From Pseudoxanthomonas sp. PXM03 (GTDB lineage Bacteria; Pseudomonadota; Gammaproteobacteria; Xanthomonadales; Xanthomonadaceae), in contig NZ_JACVAU010000004.1 in assembly GCF_014852005.1 (NCBI RefSeq), forward strand, positions 1 through 64,000: 64,000 bases of DNA, written 5' to 3'. The notes beneath the pieces are model-generated. The model saw nothing but the letters and a program-made list of their open reading frames with translations. It was not told where the DNA came from and ran no database searches. A program made the translations under genes and the position numbers. Below, piece after piece: positions 48,526-62,075 of the stretch (the first letter of the stretch is position 1; every line of letters starts with the position of its first letter).

Positions 48526-49374
48526 TCAATCCGCCGTCACCAGCACCTTGTCCCTGTCGCGCAACGCGGTGTACACCGCATCGGTCTCCGGGCGCACGCC
48601 GTGCCATTGCTCGAATGCCTCGGCTGCCTGTTCCACCAACATGCCCAATCCATCCACGGCATCGTGGCAGCCGGCGGCGCGTGCCCATGCGAGGAAGGAA
48701 ATCGCGGCTTCGCCGTAGTTGAGGTCCACCGCCAGCGTGCGCGGCGTGGCCAGGTGGAAGGGCAGGCTGAACTCGCCGTGGTCCTGCCGCGAGGCGGACG
48801 TGGCGTTGACGATCAGCGAGAAGTCGCCGAGGTCGCGCAGATCGTCCCAGTAGCGCGAATGCGCGCGCTCCGGCTCGCCCAGCGCGTCCGCCAGCGCATC
48901 CGCGCGGTCAGGAGTACGGTTGACGATGATCAGCTCGCTGATGCCTGCATCGAGCAATGCCGGTGCTACGCCGCGCGCCGCACCACCGGCACCAAGCAGC
49001 AGTGCACGGCGTGCGCGCAGGTCCAGGCCATGCCGACCGGTGAGGTCGCGTACCAGGCCGGCGCCATCGGTGTTGTCGCCATGCCATTGGCCGTCGTTGC
49101 GGGTCAGCGTGTTCACCGCGCCGGCGCGTCGCGCGCGCTCGGTAGTCCGCGCGCAGATCGCGAAGGCGGCTTCTTTCAGTGGTAGCGTGACATTGGCGCC
49201 CGCACCCCCGTCGCCCACGAAGCGATCGAGCGTGGCGACGAAATCGTGCGCCGCCACGTCAATGGCGGTGTACTCCAGCGTGATGCCGACCTGCCGCGCG
49301 AACGCCGCATGGATGCGGGGCGACAGCGAGTGGGCGACGGGATGGCCGAAGACGGCGTAGCGATGGCTGGACAT
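48526..49374 (-). CDS. aroE: Shikimate dehydrogenase
   Basis: 282 residues from ATG 49374 ([20 protein letters not shown]). Catalytic Lys in [15 protein letters not shown]-binding [25 protein letters not shown] and [13 protein letters not shown] are all present. It reduces 3-dehydroshikimate to shikimate in the chorismate pathway. The chorismate-consuming xanB2 lies about 3 kb away. Confidence 0.95.
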   Translation of the reverse strand: MSSHRYAVFGHPVAHSLSPRIHAAFARQVGITLEYTAIDVAAHDFVATLDRFVGDGGAGANVTLPLKEAAFAICARTTERARRAGAVNTLTRNDGQWHGDNTDGAGLVRDLTGRHGLDLRARRALLLGAGGAARGVAPALLDAGISELIIVNRTPDRADALADALGEPERAHSRYWDDLRDLGDFSLIVNATSASRQDHGEFSLPFHLATPRTLAVDLNYGEAAISFLAWARAAGCHDAVDGLGMLVEQAAEAFEQWHGVRPETDAVYTALRDRDKVLVTAD

Positions 49375-49734
49375 GGCGCAGGACCCCGTCGGGAGAAAGG
49401 ATGGGATGCCGCAGAGGCGCGCCGCGAATACGGGAGGCCGCTGCCGCTTCGATCCGAGTCTACCGCGCACGGCGGTCCGCTTGACAGGCAGTGCTGCCCG
49501 GCCTCACTGTGCCGCCGCCGAAAAGGGGCGCCAGGGATCAAGGCGACAGGCAGGCCGGGCTGGGGAGTCCGGTCGCCATCCATCGAACCCTGCAGCGAGG
49601 GCGCTCGCCGACCGCGAACCGGTCGGACGGGCGCCACGTGCGCGCGCCGGGCCGGCTGTTTCCGCGACACACCATCCACCCCGCCGGTACCGCAAGGACG
49701 CGGGGATTCCACCACGACCGAAAGGGAGAATTCC
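49375..49734. other. Gene-free stretch between aroE and the barrel gene
   Basis: 360 bp between divergently transcribed genes. It should hold both promoters; I see no strong sigma-70 match or operator. Open frames here are antisense to aroE or unconserved. Confidence 0.5.
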
Positions 49735-50463
49735 ATGAAGCCATTGTTCCGTTGCCTGCCGCTCGCGCTGGCAGCCTTCGCCCTGCATGCGCAAGCGCAA
49801 TCCGTCTCCCCCGCGTACGAGGCCTTCCGCAAGAAGGAGGCGCCCCAGCCCACCGCCACCCAGCCCGTGACGCCGGCAACGCAGGCAGCCGCCCCCCAGC
49901 CCGCACCGCCGGCCCCTGCGCCGACGTACCAGGCACCGACTCATGTTTCGTCCGCGTCTGCCCGGGAAGAGCAGGAAGACGGCGGCTTCTTCGTCGGCGT
50001 GCAGGCCGGCCAGGGCTGGATCTACGAAGACGTCGAACAGGATGCCGTCGCCGTAAGCGCGGGCTACCGCTGGCAGGCGGGTCCGTGGGCGCAGGTGGGC
50101 GTTGAACTGTCGGGCGGCCGCCTTGACGAGACCACCGATGGCGACTGGCGGTTCGCGAAGGCGACCTACAAGGCCATCGGTGCGAATGCACGCATGAACT
50201 TCGGCGACAGCCCGTGGTTCGCCACCGTGCGCGGCGGCTACTTCGATGCCGAGGTCGATGGCGCCGACGAGGAATTCGACGCCGACGGAGGCTACGCCGG
50301 CATCGCCATCGGCGTGGACATCAATCGCCACCTCAACATCAGCCTCGGCTATACCGCGTTCGTCTACGCCGACGACTACACCTACGACGACTGCGACGAC
50401 GACCTCGACTGCGATTTCAACCGTGCCGACACCGTGATGCTGGGTGTCGAAGCGCGCTTCTGA
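49735..50463 (+). CDS. Outer-membrane beta-barrel protein
   Basis: 242 residues from ATG 49735, with AAAGGGAGA upstream. Signal peptide MKPLFRCLPLALAAFALHAQ (cut after AQA), a proline- and alanine-rich linker (about 40-80), then alternating strands (FFVGVQAGQGWIYEDVEQD, VAVSAGYRWQAGPWAQVGVE) ending in VMLGVEARF with terminal Phe, the usual outer-membrane barrel signal. An acidic Asp-rich loop (DDYTYDDCDDDLDCD) near residue 215 might bind cations. It resembles small OmpA/OprF-like barrels; function unknown. Confidence 0.85.
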   Translation: MKPLFRCLPLALAAFALHAQAQSVSPAYEAFRKKEAPQPTATQPVTPATQAAAPQPAPPAPAPTYQAPTHVSSASAREEQEDGGFFVGVQAGQGWIYEDVEQDAVAVSAGYRWQAGPWAQVGVELSGGRLDETTDGDWRFAKATYKAIGANARMNFGDSPWFATVRGGYFDAEVDGADEEFDADGGYAGIAIGVDINRHLNISLGYTAFVYADDYTYDDCDDDLDCDFNRADTVMLGVEARF

Positions 50464-50473
50464 GCGTTGAACG

Positions 50474-50505
50474 AAAACGGGAGCCGGATGGCTCCCGTTT
50501 TTTTT
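50474..50505 (+). terminator. Rho-independent terminator
   Basis: AACGGGAGCC / GGAT / GGCTCCCGTT stem followed by a run of eight T, starting 11 bases after the barrel gene stop. A textbook terminator. Confidence 0.92.
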
Positions 50506-50533
50506 GGGGCCGTCGATGCCGCGAAGTATCCGG

Positions 50534-51016
50534 TCAATCGCCTGCCGGCTGTGCCAGCCGTCGCACGTAGACATGCTGAGTCTTGGCGAGCGTGAAGCCG
50601 GCTGCCGGATAGAACGCATGCGATTCCGGACGCAGGATGTTGGAGCGCACGAAGACGTCCGTGCCGCCCTGGCCCCGTATCCAGTCGCAGGCCGCATCCA
50701 CCAGTCGCCGCGCCAGACCGAGGCGTCGCGCCTGGGGGTCGACGATCAAGGCCGTGATCTCGGCGCGCCCGCCGAACTCGATCATCAGCCGCCACTCCGC
50801 GGCCACCATTCCCATCAGGCCGCTGTCGTCGTCCGCTGAGGCGGCGACCATCACCGCATGTGAGGGCGATGCCAGCAGGGTGGCCAGCCGTCCTGCCATC
50901 CTGTCGCCATCGACCGGATAGGCAAGCAGCGTGCACAGGCGCGCCAGTTCCGCTGCATCATCATGCCGCGCATCGCGCATCGCGCATCGCGCATCGCGGA
51001 TGACGATGGACGTCAC
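50534..51016 (-). CDS. GNAT-family N-acetyltransferase with repeat-altered start
   Basis: 160 residues if started at GTG 51016, which directly follows the hemB stop; ATG 50980 inside a repeat is the alternative. GNAT features are AEITALIVDPQARRLGLARR and SHAFYPAAGFTLAKTQHVYV. The sequence TSIVIRDARCAMRDARHDDAAEL shows RDAR twice because of a 7-bp repeat in the gene. Substrate unknown. Immediate adjacency to hemB suggests coupled translation. Confidence 0.8.
   Translation of the reverse strand: MTSIVIRDARCAMRDARHDDAAELARLCTLLAYPVDGDRMAGRLATLLASPSHAVMVAASADDDSGLMGMVAAEWRLMIEFGGRAEITALIVDPQARRLGLARRLVDAACDWIRGQGGTDVFVRSNILRPESHAFYPAAGFTLAKTQHVYVRRLAQPAGD
50968..50995. repeat. Heptanucleotide tandem repeat (4 units) in the start of the GNAT gene
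   Basis: GCGCATC repeated four times in a row on the plus strand (GATGCGC on the coding strand). Seven is not a multiple of three, so gain or loss of one unit would shift the reading frame. Each unit also carries an ATG. Confidence 0.85.
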
Positions 51017-52396
<1,380 letters not shown>

Positions 52397-52420
52397 CTAT
52401 GCGGACGGTCGCCGGGCGCT

Positions 52421-53440
52421 TCAAGCACCCACGCCGTGCATGCCCTCGATCTCGACCAGCAGCTCGCGCCGGCAGACGTCGGCATGCAGCATCAGCCATG
52501 GCACGCGCGTGCCCAGGCGGGCCTCGAGTTGCGCGGCCACGGTGTCGGCGTCGGCGGCATCGCTCACGTAGACCTTCAGGCGCGAACTCGCATCCAGGTG
52601 CGCCGGCAACGTCGCCGCATGCGTGCGCGCCGCGCCCAGCAGGCTGTCGAGGTTGGTGAGGGTCTCGTCCAGCTGCGCGCGCAGCGAGTCCGCGTGCTGC
52701 GACGCATGGCCGACGATACTGGCGGTGCCGGACAGCAACAGGGGTACCTGGTGCGATGGAGGCAGCAACGCGCGCGCGAAGCTCGGGGATTGCGGGCCGT
52801 ACTCGCGCGGATAGCGGTAGGCGCTGACCTGGCGCGGATTCTCGAGTGGCGTACCCGGTTCACGTGCGGCGAGCCAGTAGACCTGCAGCACGCGGCGGCC
52901 ATCGCGGCTGCCTATCGCCGTGGCGGCGGGCAGCGCGCGCGTATCGATATCGCCCAGGCCCTGCACGCGGCCGATGCAGAATTGCCGGTAGCGTTCACCG
53001 TCGCCTTCGCCCTGCGTGATGGCATCGAAGTAATTCCAGATGCGCAGCAGGTGCGGGTATCCGCTGTCGCGCCAGAAGGCGGCCATCGCGGCATATGCAT
53101 GCGCGCTAGCGTGCAGGATGCCGCCTTCGGGTTCTTCCCACTCCACCACGCCGAACATCAGCGCGCCGTCGTGGCTGTAGCGCACCGCGCCTTCGTGGCC
53201 GGTGGTCACGGGGCCCGCCGCACGCCAGACTTCGTACGGGGCCGCGGCTTCGCGCAACGGCGACAGCGGCACGCGCAGGTAGCGCGGGTCGTCGATGGTC
53301 GAGGTGGCGGGCGCCAGCGCGCCGAAACCGAACACGGCCAGCGTCTCCGGCAGGCCCAGCAACGCCCGTGGCGTGGGCGCGTGGATGTAGTCGACGGCCA
53401 GCCGCTGCGGCGCGGGTGGATGGTCGGGGGCGGAGCTCAT
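52421..53440 (-). CDS. xanB2: Chorismatase (XanB2-type, FkbO/Hyg5 family)
   Basis: 339 residues from ATG 53440 (MSSAPDHPPAPQRLAVDYIH). The YjgF/RidA-like fold halves are visible: FGFGALAPATSTIDDPRYLR with VWRAAGPVTTGHEGAVRYSH, and GTASIVGHASQHADSLRAQL with a C-terminal LKVYVSDAADADTVAAQLEA...LLVEIEGMHGV. In Xanthomonas XanB2 converts chorismate to 3- and 4-hydroxybenzoate, precursors of the xanthomonadin pigment and ubiquinone. The assignment is from recognition of overall sequence and length. The rest of a pigment cluster is not in the window. Confidence 0.83.
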   Translation of the reverse strand: MSSAPDHPPAPQRLAVDYIHAPTPRALLGLPETLAVFGFGALAPATSTIDDPRYLRVPLSPLREAAAPYEVWRAAGPVTTGHEGAVRYSHDGALMFGVVEWEEPEGGILHASAHAYAAMAAFWRDSGYPHLLRIWNYFDAITQGEGDGERYRQFCIGRVQGLGDIDTRALPAATAIGSRDGRRVLQVYWLAAREPGTPLENPRQVSAYRYPREYGPQSPSFARALLPPSHQVPLLLSGTASIVGHASQHADSLRAQLDETLTNLDSLLGAARTHAATLPAHLDASSRLKVYVSDAADADTVAAQLEARLGTRVPWLMLHADVCRRELLVEIEGMHGVGA

Positions 53441-53572
53441 CGTGCGGGAAACGGGGGGCATGTCGGGGCGAAATGATAACCCGCCCGTCCCGTCACGCCG
53501 GACGCCTGCTGGCTGTGCCAGTATTCAGCGGCATCGGCGGAAGATCGCCGCAGGTCACCGGGAGAAGCCGCC

Positions 53573-54034
53573 ATGTCGTTCCGTATCGCTGCCATCGTGC
53601 TCGTCGCCGCACTCAGTGCCGGCTGCGCCAGCAGCTCCAAGGTCATGCTGGGGCAGGCGCGCCCCGCCATCGATCCTGCGCAGGTCCAGGTCTACCGCAC
53701 CGCGCCTGCGGGGTCGCTGGAAATCGCGCAGCTTGAATCCAAGAGTGCCGTCGGCTTCGGCACGCAGGGCCAGACCGACGCCGCCGTGGCACGCCTCAAG
53801 CGCGAAGCCGCCGCCCTCGGCGCGAACGGTGTGGTGCTGGTCGGCGTGGGATCCAGTGGATCCCCGGTCGGCATGTCGGTGGGTGCCGGCAGTTACGGCC
53901 GCCACTCCGGTGGTGGCCTCAGCATGGGCATCCCCACCACACAGAAGCAGGCGGCGGGCGTGGCGATCTACGTGCCGCCGGGCACGGCGGTGGACCCCAC
54001 CCTGGTCGTGCCGGACCCGGCACCGAAGAACTGA
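53573..54034 (+). CDS. Predicted lipoprotein, 153 aa
   Basis: 153 residues with the lipoprotein signal MSFRIAAIVLVAALSAGC (lipobox LSAGC, Cys 18). The mature part AQLESKSAVGFGTQGQTDAA, VARLKREAAALGANGVVLVG and a glycine-rich loop recall small YbjQ-like lipoproteins. Outer-membrane location likely. Function unknown. Confidence 0.78.
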   Translation: MSFRIAAIVLVAALSAGCASSSKVMLGQARPAIDPAQVQVYRTAPAGSLEIAQLESKSAVGFGTQGQTDAAVARLKREAAALGANGVVLVGVGSSGSPVGMSVGAGSYGRHSGGGLSMGIPTTQKQAAGVAIYVPPGTAVDPTLVVPDPAPKN

Positions 54035-54057
54035 GCCGGCCACCTGCCGGATGCGAT

Positions 54058-54086
54058 CCGAAGGCGGCCCACGGCCGCCTTCGTCG
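54058..54086. terminator. Terminator-like hairpin between converging genes
   Basis: GAAGGCGGCC / CAC / GGCCGCCTTC stem of 10 bp, followed by GTCGTTCG. It lies between the lipoprotein stop and the converging Coa1-like gene. The T-run is weak. Confidence 0.55.
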
Positions 54087-54095
54087 TTCGTGGGG

Positions 54096-54548
54096 TCAGG
54101 GAGATGCCGGCCCCTCGTTGCCGGCTTCCATCACGATCCGTTCGCCGCCGTCCACGTTGACCGCCAGCGTTTCGTAGTGCCATTCACCGGCGCGCTTCTC
54201 CGCCACCACGAACAGCGTGCCATCGGTCTTGCCGCCATCAAGCGGGATTGCCAGCTCTGCCTCGCCGCCCGCTCCACTGCTGTTGAGGCTGCCCTGCACG
54301 AACCAGCCCGGCTTGATCGGGGTGCCCAATGCGGCGACCACGGCTGCATCGGCCTGTGCCCGTGCCATCGCATGCCGGTAGGGTTCGGAGGATTTCATCG
54401 CGCCGAAGATCAGCGTCATCAGCCCGGCGATGAAGGCCAGGAACGAGGCCAGCACCACCACCGCCAGCACGGGCACGCACCATTTCCAGTTGCGGCTCCA
54501 CCAGCCCGCTTTCACGGCGGCGGGCATCGGCGGCGGGGAAGCGGACAT
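54096..54548 (-). CDS. Coa1-like membrane protein
   Basis: 150 residues. A proline-rich start, one helix (about 23-50, VPVLAVVVLASFLAFIAGLM) and a soluble domain SEPYRHAMARAQADAAVVAA, LGTPIKPGWFVQGSLNSSGA, AELAIPLDGGKTDGTLFVVA resembling the Coa1/Tim21 type associated with cytochrome oxidase assembly in eukaryotes. The bacterial role is not known. It follows the dipeptidyl peptidase gene by 16 bases on the same strand. Confidence 0.78.
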   Translation of the reverse strand: MSASPPPMPAAVKAGWWSRNWKWCVPVLAVVVLASFLAFIAGLMTLIFGAMKSSEPYRHAMARAQADAAVVAALGTPIKPGWFVQGSLNSSGAGGEAELAIPLDGGKTDGTLFVVAEKRAGEWHYETLAVNVDGGERIVMEAGNEGPASP

Positions 54549-54564
54549 CGGCGTCTCCTTCGTC

Positions 54565-56826
<2,262 letters not shown>

Positions 56827-56928
56827 TTATTGCATTGGCCGCCGCGCGCGCCGTAGAGCGGCGCTTGCTCCGCCGCTCGCGGGCCGGATGCGTCCTGATG
56901 CGGCGCAGCCGAGCAAACTCGGCTCCGT

Positions 56929-57639
56929 CTACCGTGAGGACTGGCCGAACAGGTGCTTGCGCTCCTCGTCGCTGAGCGGCTGACCCGCGTTCGGATTGAC
57001 CTGCGACTGCAGCGCATACGCGCGCTGCACGGCCGGCCGCGCTGCGATTTCCGCGTGCCAGCGCTGCAGGGCTGGATAGGGCGACAGATCCAGCGGGGCC
57101 TTGTCGTAGGCGTTGATCCACGGATGCGTGGCCATGTCGGCGATACTGTAGTCCTCTCCAGCGATGTAGGCATGTTTCGCCAGCTGCGTGTCCAGCACGC
57201 CGAGCAGGCGCTGCACCTCGCGCGTGTAGCGGTCGATGGCGTAGGGGATCTTCTCCGGCGCGTACACGGTGAAGTGGCCGTACTGCCCGGTCATCGGCCC
57301 CAGGCCGCCCATCTGCCACATCAACCACTGGTTCACCGCCACTTTCTGGCGGGTGTCGGCGCCGAAGAAGCGGCCGGTCTTGTTGGCCAGATACAGCAGG
57401 ATGGCGCCGGATTCGAACACGCTGATCGGCGCGCCGCCGTCGGCCGGTGCGTGGTCGATGATCGCCGGCATCTTGTTGTTGGGCGAGAACGCCAGGTATC
57501 CCGGCTTGAACTGGTCGCCCTTGCCGATGTCGACCGGCACGATGCGGTAGTCGAGCTTCGCGCCTGCCTCGGTCAGTTCTTCCAGCATCAGCGTGATTTT
57601 GTGGCCGTTGGGCGTGGGCCAGTAGTACAGGTCGATCAT
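56929..57639 (-). CDS. Glutathione S-transferase family protein (YfcG/YghU-like)
   Basis: 236 residues from ATG 57639, preceded by GAGGAA. MIDLYYWPTPNGHKITLMLE, GDQFKPGYLAFSPNNKMPAI and VFESGAILLYLANKTGRFFG with WLMWQMGGLGPMTGQYGHF are typical of the Nu-class disulfide-bond oxidoreductases YfcG and YghU. Glutathione-dependent redox role by family. It diverges from the YqhA-like gene. Confidence 0.88.
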   Translation of the reverse strand: MIDLYYWPTPNGHKITLMLEELTEAGAKLDYRIVPVDIGKGDQFKPGYLAFSPNNKMPAIIDHAPADGGAPISVFESGAILLYLANKTGRFFGADTRQKVAVNQWLMWQMGGLGPMTGQYGHFTVYAPEKIPYAIDRYTREVQRLLGVLDTQLAKHAYIAGEDYSIADMATHPWINAYDKAPLDLSPYPALQRWHAEIAARPAVQRAYALQSQVNPNAGQPLSDEERKHLFGQSSR

Positions 57640-57747
57640 GGCGGTTCCTCGCGAGGGGGAGAGCCGCAGTCTAGCGGTGGCAGCGGACTTGGCAGCGTCA
57701 AATCCGGCCGCTACCCTGCGCCATCCTTGGAAAAGACCGTTCCCCAC

Positions 57748-58377
57748 ATGACCGATCCCAAATCCGCGCGCCTCGGCCCGCTGCCTGCCCTGATCTTCAG
57801 CTCGCGCTGGCTGCAGCTGCCGCTGTATCTGGGCCTGATCGTGGCGCAGGGCGTGTACGTCATCCTGTTCCTGAAGGAGCTGTGGCATCTGGTCCATGGC
57901 GCCACCAGCCTCAGCGAGCAGGACATCATGCTGCTGGTGCTGGGCCTGATCGATGTGGTGATGATCTCGAACCTGCTGATGATGGTCATCGTGGGCGGTT
58001 ACGAGACTTTCGTGTCGCGCATGGGGCTGGAGAAGCATCCCGACCAGCCGGAATGGCTGAGCCACGTCAACGCCAGCGTGCTGAAGGTGAAGTTGGCCAT
58101 GGCGATCATCGGCATCTCGTCCATCCACCTGCTGAAGACCTTCATCGGCGCCAGCACGCTGGGTGGCCTGCCGCTGTGCGGCACGCCCGAAGCCTTTGCC
58201 GCCGCGGAAGCCGCGAAGACGGCCGGCTGGCTGGCGAAGACCTGCAGTGATTTCACCGCCACCGGCGTGATGTGGCAGACCATCATCCACGCCATCTTCA
58301 TCCTGTCCGCCATCGGCATCGCCTACACCGACAGGCTGATGAACAACGGCGCGCAGACCAAGCACGCGGCGCACTGA
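57748..58377 (+). CDS. YqhA-family (UPF0114) membrane protein
   Basis: 209 residues from ATG 57748. Four helices; FSSRWLQLPLYLGLIVAQGV, LGLIDVVMISNLLMMVIVGG and YETFVSRMGLEKHPDQPEWL are hallmarks of UPF0114. The family is widespread and its function is not established. Confidence 0.9.
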   Translation: MTDPKSARLGPLPALIFSSRWLQLPLYLGLIVAQGVYVILFLKELWHLVHGATSLSEQDIMLLVLGLIDVVMISNLLMMVIVGGYETFVSRMGLEKHPDQPEWLSHVNASVLKVKLAMAIIGISSIHLLKTFIGASTLGGLPLCGTPEAFAAAEAAKTAGWLAKTCSDFTATGVMWQTIIHAIFILSAIGIAYTDRLMNNGAQTKHAAH

Positions 58378-58384
58378 TCCCGGC

Positions 58385-58888
58385 ATGCAGGCAGGTGCAT
58401 CCCTGATCCGCGCGGCAGGCGATGACGACTTCACCGCCATCGTCGCCCTGAACGCCGCGGAGGTCCGCCATACCAGCCCGATGGACGAAGACAGGGCGCG
58501 CCACCTGGCGAGCCTGTCGGCCTATCTCCGCGTGGCGACGCTCGACGGTCGCGTTGTTGCATTCCTGCTGGCGATGCGTGCGGGCGCGGACTATCGCAAC
58601 GACAATTTCGCCTGGTTCGCTGCACGCTACCCTGACTTCCTGTACGTGGACCGCATCGTCGTGGATGCTTCGGTGCAGGGCCATCGCCTCGGGTCCGCGC
58701 TCTACGGCGACCTGTTCGCCTTCGCCCGCGAACGTGGCATCCCGCGCATCACCTGCGAGTTCAACGTAGTGCCGCCGAACGAGCCCTCGCGCCTGTTCCA
58801 TGCCCGGCATGGCTTCGTGGAAGCGGGCCGGCAGTGGCTGGGCGATGGCCACAAGCAGGTCTCGATGCAGGTCGCCGAACTGGCCTGA
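58385..58888 (+). CDS. GNAT-family N-acetyltransferase
   Basis: 167 residues. IRAAGDDDFTAIVALNAAEV at the start, the acetyl-CoA region VDRIVVDASVQGHRLGSALY and NEPSRLFHARHGFVEAG are typical. An N-terminal segment PMDEDRARHLASLSAYLRVA recalls small-molecule acetyltransferases. Substrate unknown. Only seven bases after the YqhA-like stop, so co-transcription is likely. Confidence 0.85.
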   Translation: MQAGASLIRAAGDDDFTAIVALNAAEVRHTSPMDEDRARHLASLSAYLRVATLDGRVVAFLLAMRAGADYRNDNFAWFAARYPDFLYVDRIVVDASVQGHRLGSALYGDLFAFARERGIPRITCEFNVVPPNEPSRLFHARHGFVEAGRQWLGDGHKQVSMQVAELA

Positions 58889-58937
58889 ACGGACTGCGTC
58901 TCAGGGTTTGGGTCGCTGCAGGCCGTAAAATGCGCGG

Positions 58938-61139
<2,202 letters not shown>

Positions 61140-61146
61140 GCCGCGA

Positions 61147-61160
61147 TTGATCCAGATCAC
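61147..61160 (+). promoter_or_regulatory. FNR/Anr-type box upstream of the universal stress gene
   Basis: TTGATCCAGATCAC matches TTGAT-N4-ATCAA at nine of ten defined bases. Its centre (61153.5) is about 41 bases before a candidate start of transcription near 61195, with a weak -10 (TGTAAT) around 61182-61187. This is the usual activating position for FNR-type regulators. Confidence 0.6.
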
Positions 61161-61217
61161 GGCGCACTAAGCCCGCCAGGCGTGTAATGGCCGCACCCCA
61201 TCACCCTGAGGTGCGGC

Positions 61218-61664
61218 ATGTACCGGCATATCCTGATCGCGACCGACGGTTCCGAACTGGCAGGCAAGGGCGTGGAACATGGCCTCGCGCTGGCGACGCG
61301 ACTGCAGGCCAGGGCCACCGTGCTGACGGTCAGCGAGCCCATCAATACCGGCTTCGATGACGGCCTGGGCTGGAGCGCGGTGGGCACCTCGCTGCCGGAA
61401 TTCCAGGCGGCCCGCGAAGAGGCCGCACGCCGGGTGCTGGACGGAGCCGCCGCACAGGCGACCCGGCATGGCATCAAGGTGCAGTGCCTGCACGTCGCCG
61501 ACCGGTACGCCGCGGAAGCCATCGTCGAAACCACCGAACGCCAGGGCTGCGACCTGATCGTCATGGCGTCGCATGGCCGACGTGCGCTCGGGCGCCTGCT
61601 ACTGGGCAGCCAGACCAGCGAAGTACTGGCCCGCTGCGGGGTGCCGTTGCTGGTGATCCGCTAG
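61218..61664 (+). CDS. Universal stress protein (UspA family)
   Basis: 148 residues, MYRHILIATDGSELAGKGVE, with the ATP-binding motif GxxGx9GS in ASHGRRALGRLLLGSQTSEV. A single Usp domain, probably dimeric. The FNR-type box upstream suggests induction at low oxygen. Confidence 0.92.
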   Translation: MYRHILIATDGSELAGKGVEHGLALATRLQARATVLTVSEPINTGFDDGLGWSAVGTSLPEFQAAREEAARRVLDGAAAQATRHGIKVQCLHVADRYAAEAIVETTERQGCDLIVMASHGRRALGRLLLGSQTSEVLARCGVPLLVIR

Positions 61665-61673
61665 CGCGGCATC

Positions 61674-61976
61674 TCACCAGCCATACAGCTTCCAGTAGAC
61701 GGGCGATACGTCAACGTTGTCCTTGCTCTTGTCCAGGCGCCCGTCGCCGTCGGAGTCGTACAGGTAGTAGGGCGCGCCGCGCGATGGCGTGACCTTGACC
61801 ATCCGCAGGTTGCCGGCCACGCGGTACTCCTCGATCACGTCGCCATTTTTCTCGGTGCGGACGGCGACTTGCGCGTTGGCGAGGTCGACGTTGGTGGGAT
61901 CGCTGCCGGTCGATGCGCAGCCGGCCAGTGCCAGCAGGCAGGAGAGCAGCACGGCACGCTTCGTCATGCGGGTCAT
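61674..61976 (-). CDS. DUF2782 lipoprotein
   Basis: 100 residues, or 97 if started at the second methionine. Lipoprotein signal MTRMTKRAVLLSCLLALAGC (lipobox LAGC, Cys 20). The mature part EKNGDVIEEYRVAGNLRMVK, PSRGAPYYLYDSDGDGRLD and PVYWKLYGW is typical of DUF2782, a small family often next to polA in gammaproteobacteria. Function unknown. The two genes diverge. Confidence 0.87.
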   Translation of the reverse strand: MTRMTKRAVLLSCLLALAGCASTGSDPTNVDLANAQVAVRTEKNGDVIEEYRVAGNLRMVKVTPSRGAPYYLYDSDGDGRLDKSKDNVDVSPVYWKLYGW

Positions 61977-62075
61977 CGTGGCGACCTTTCGGGGGGATGG
62001 ATGGCCCGATTATGCGCCCAACGCCGGGCGGCGCGCGTGACGCCGCATGCAATGCACGCGGCGTAGAATGCCGGC

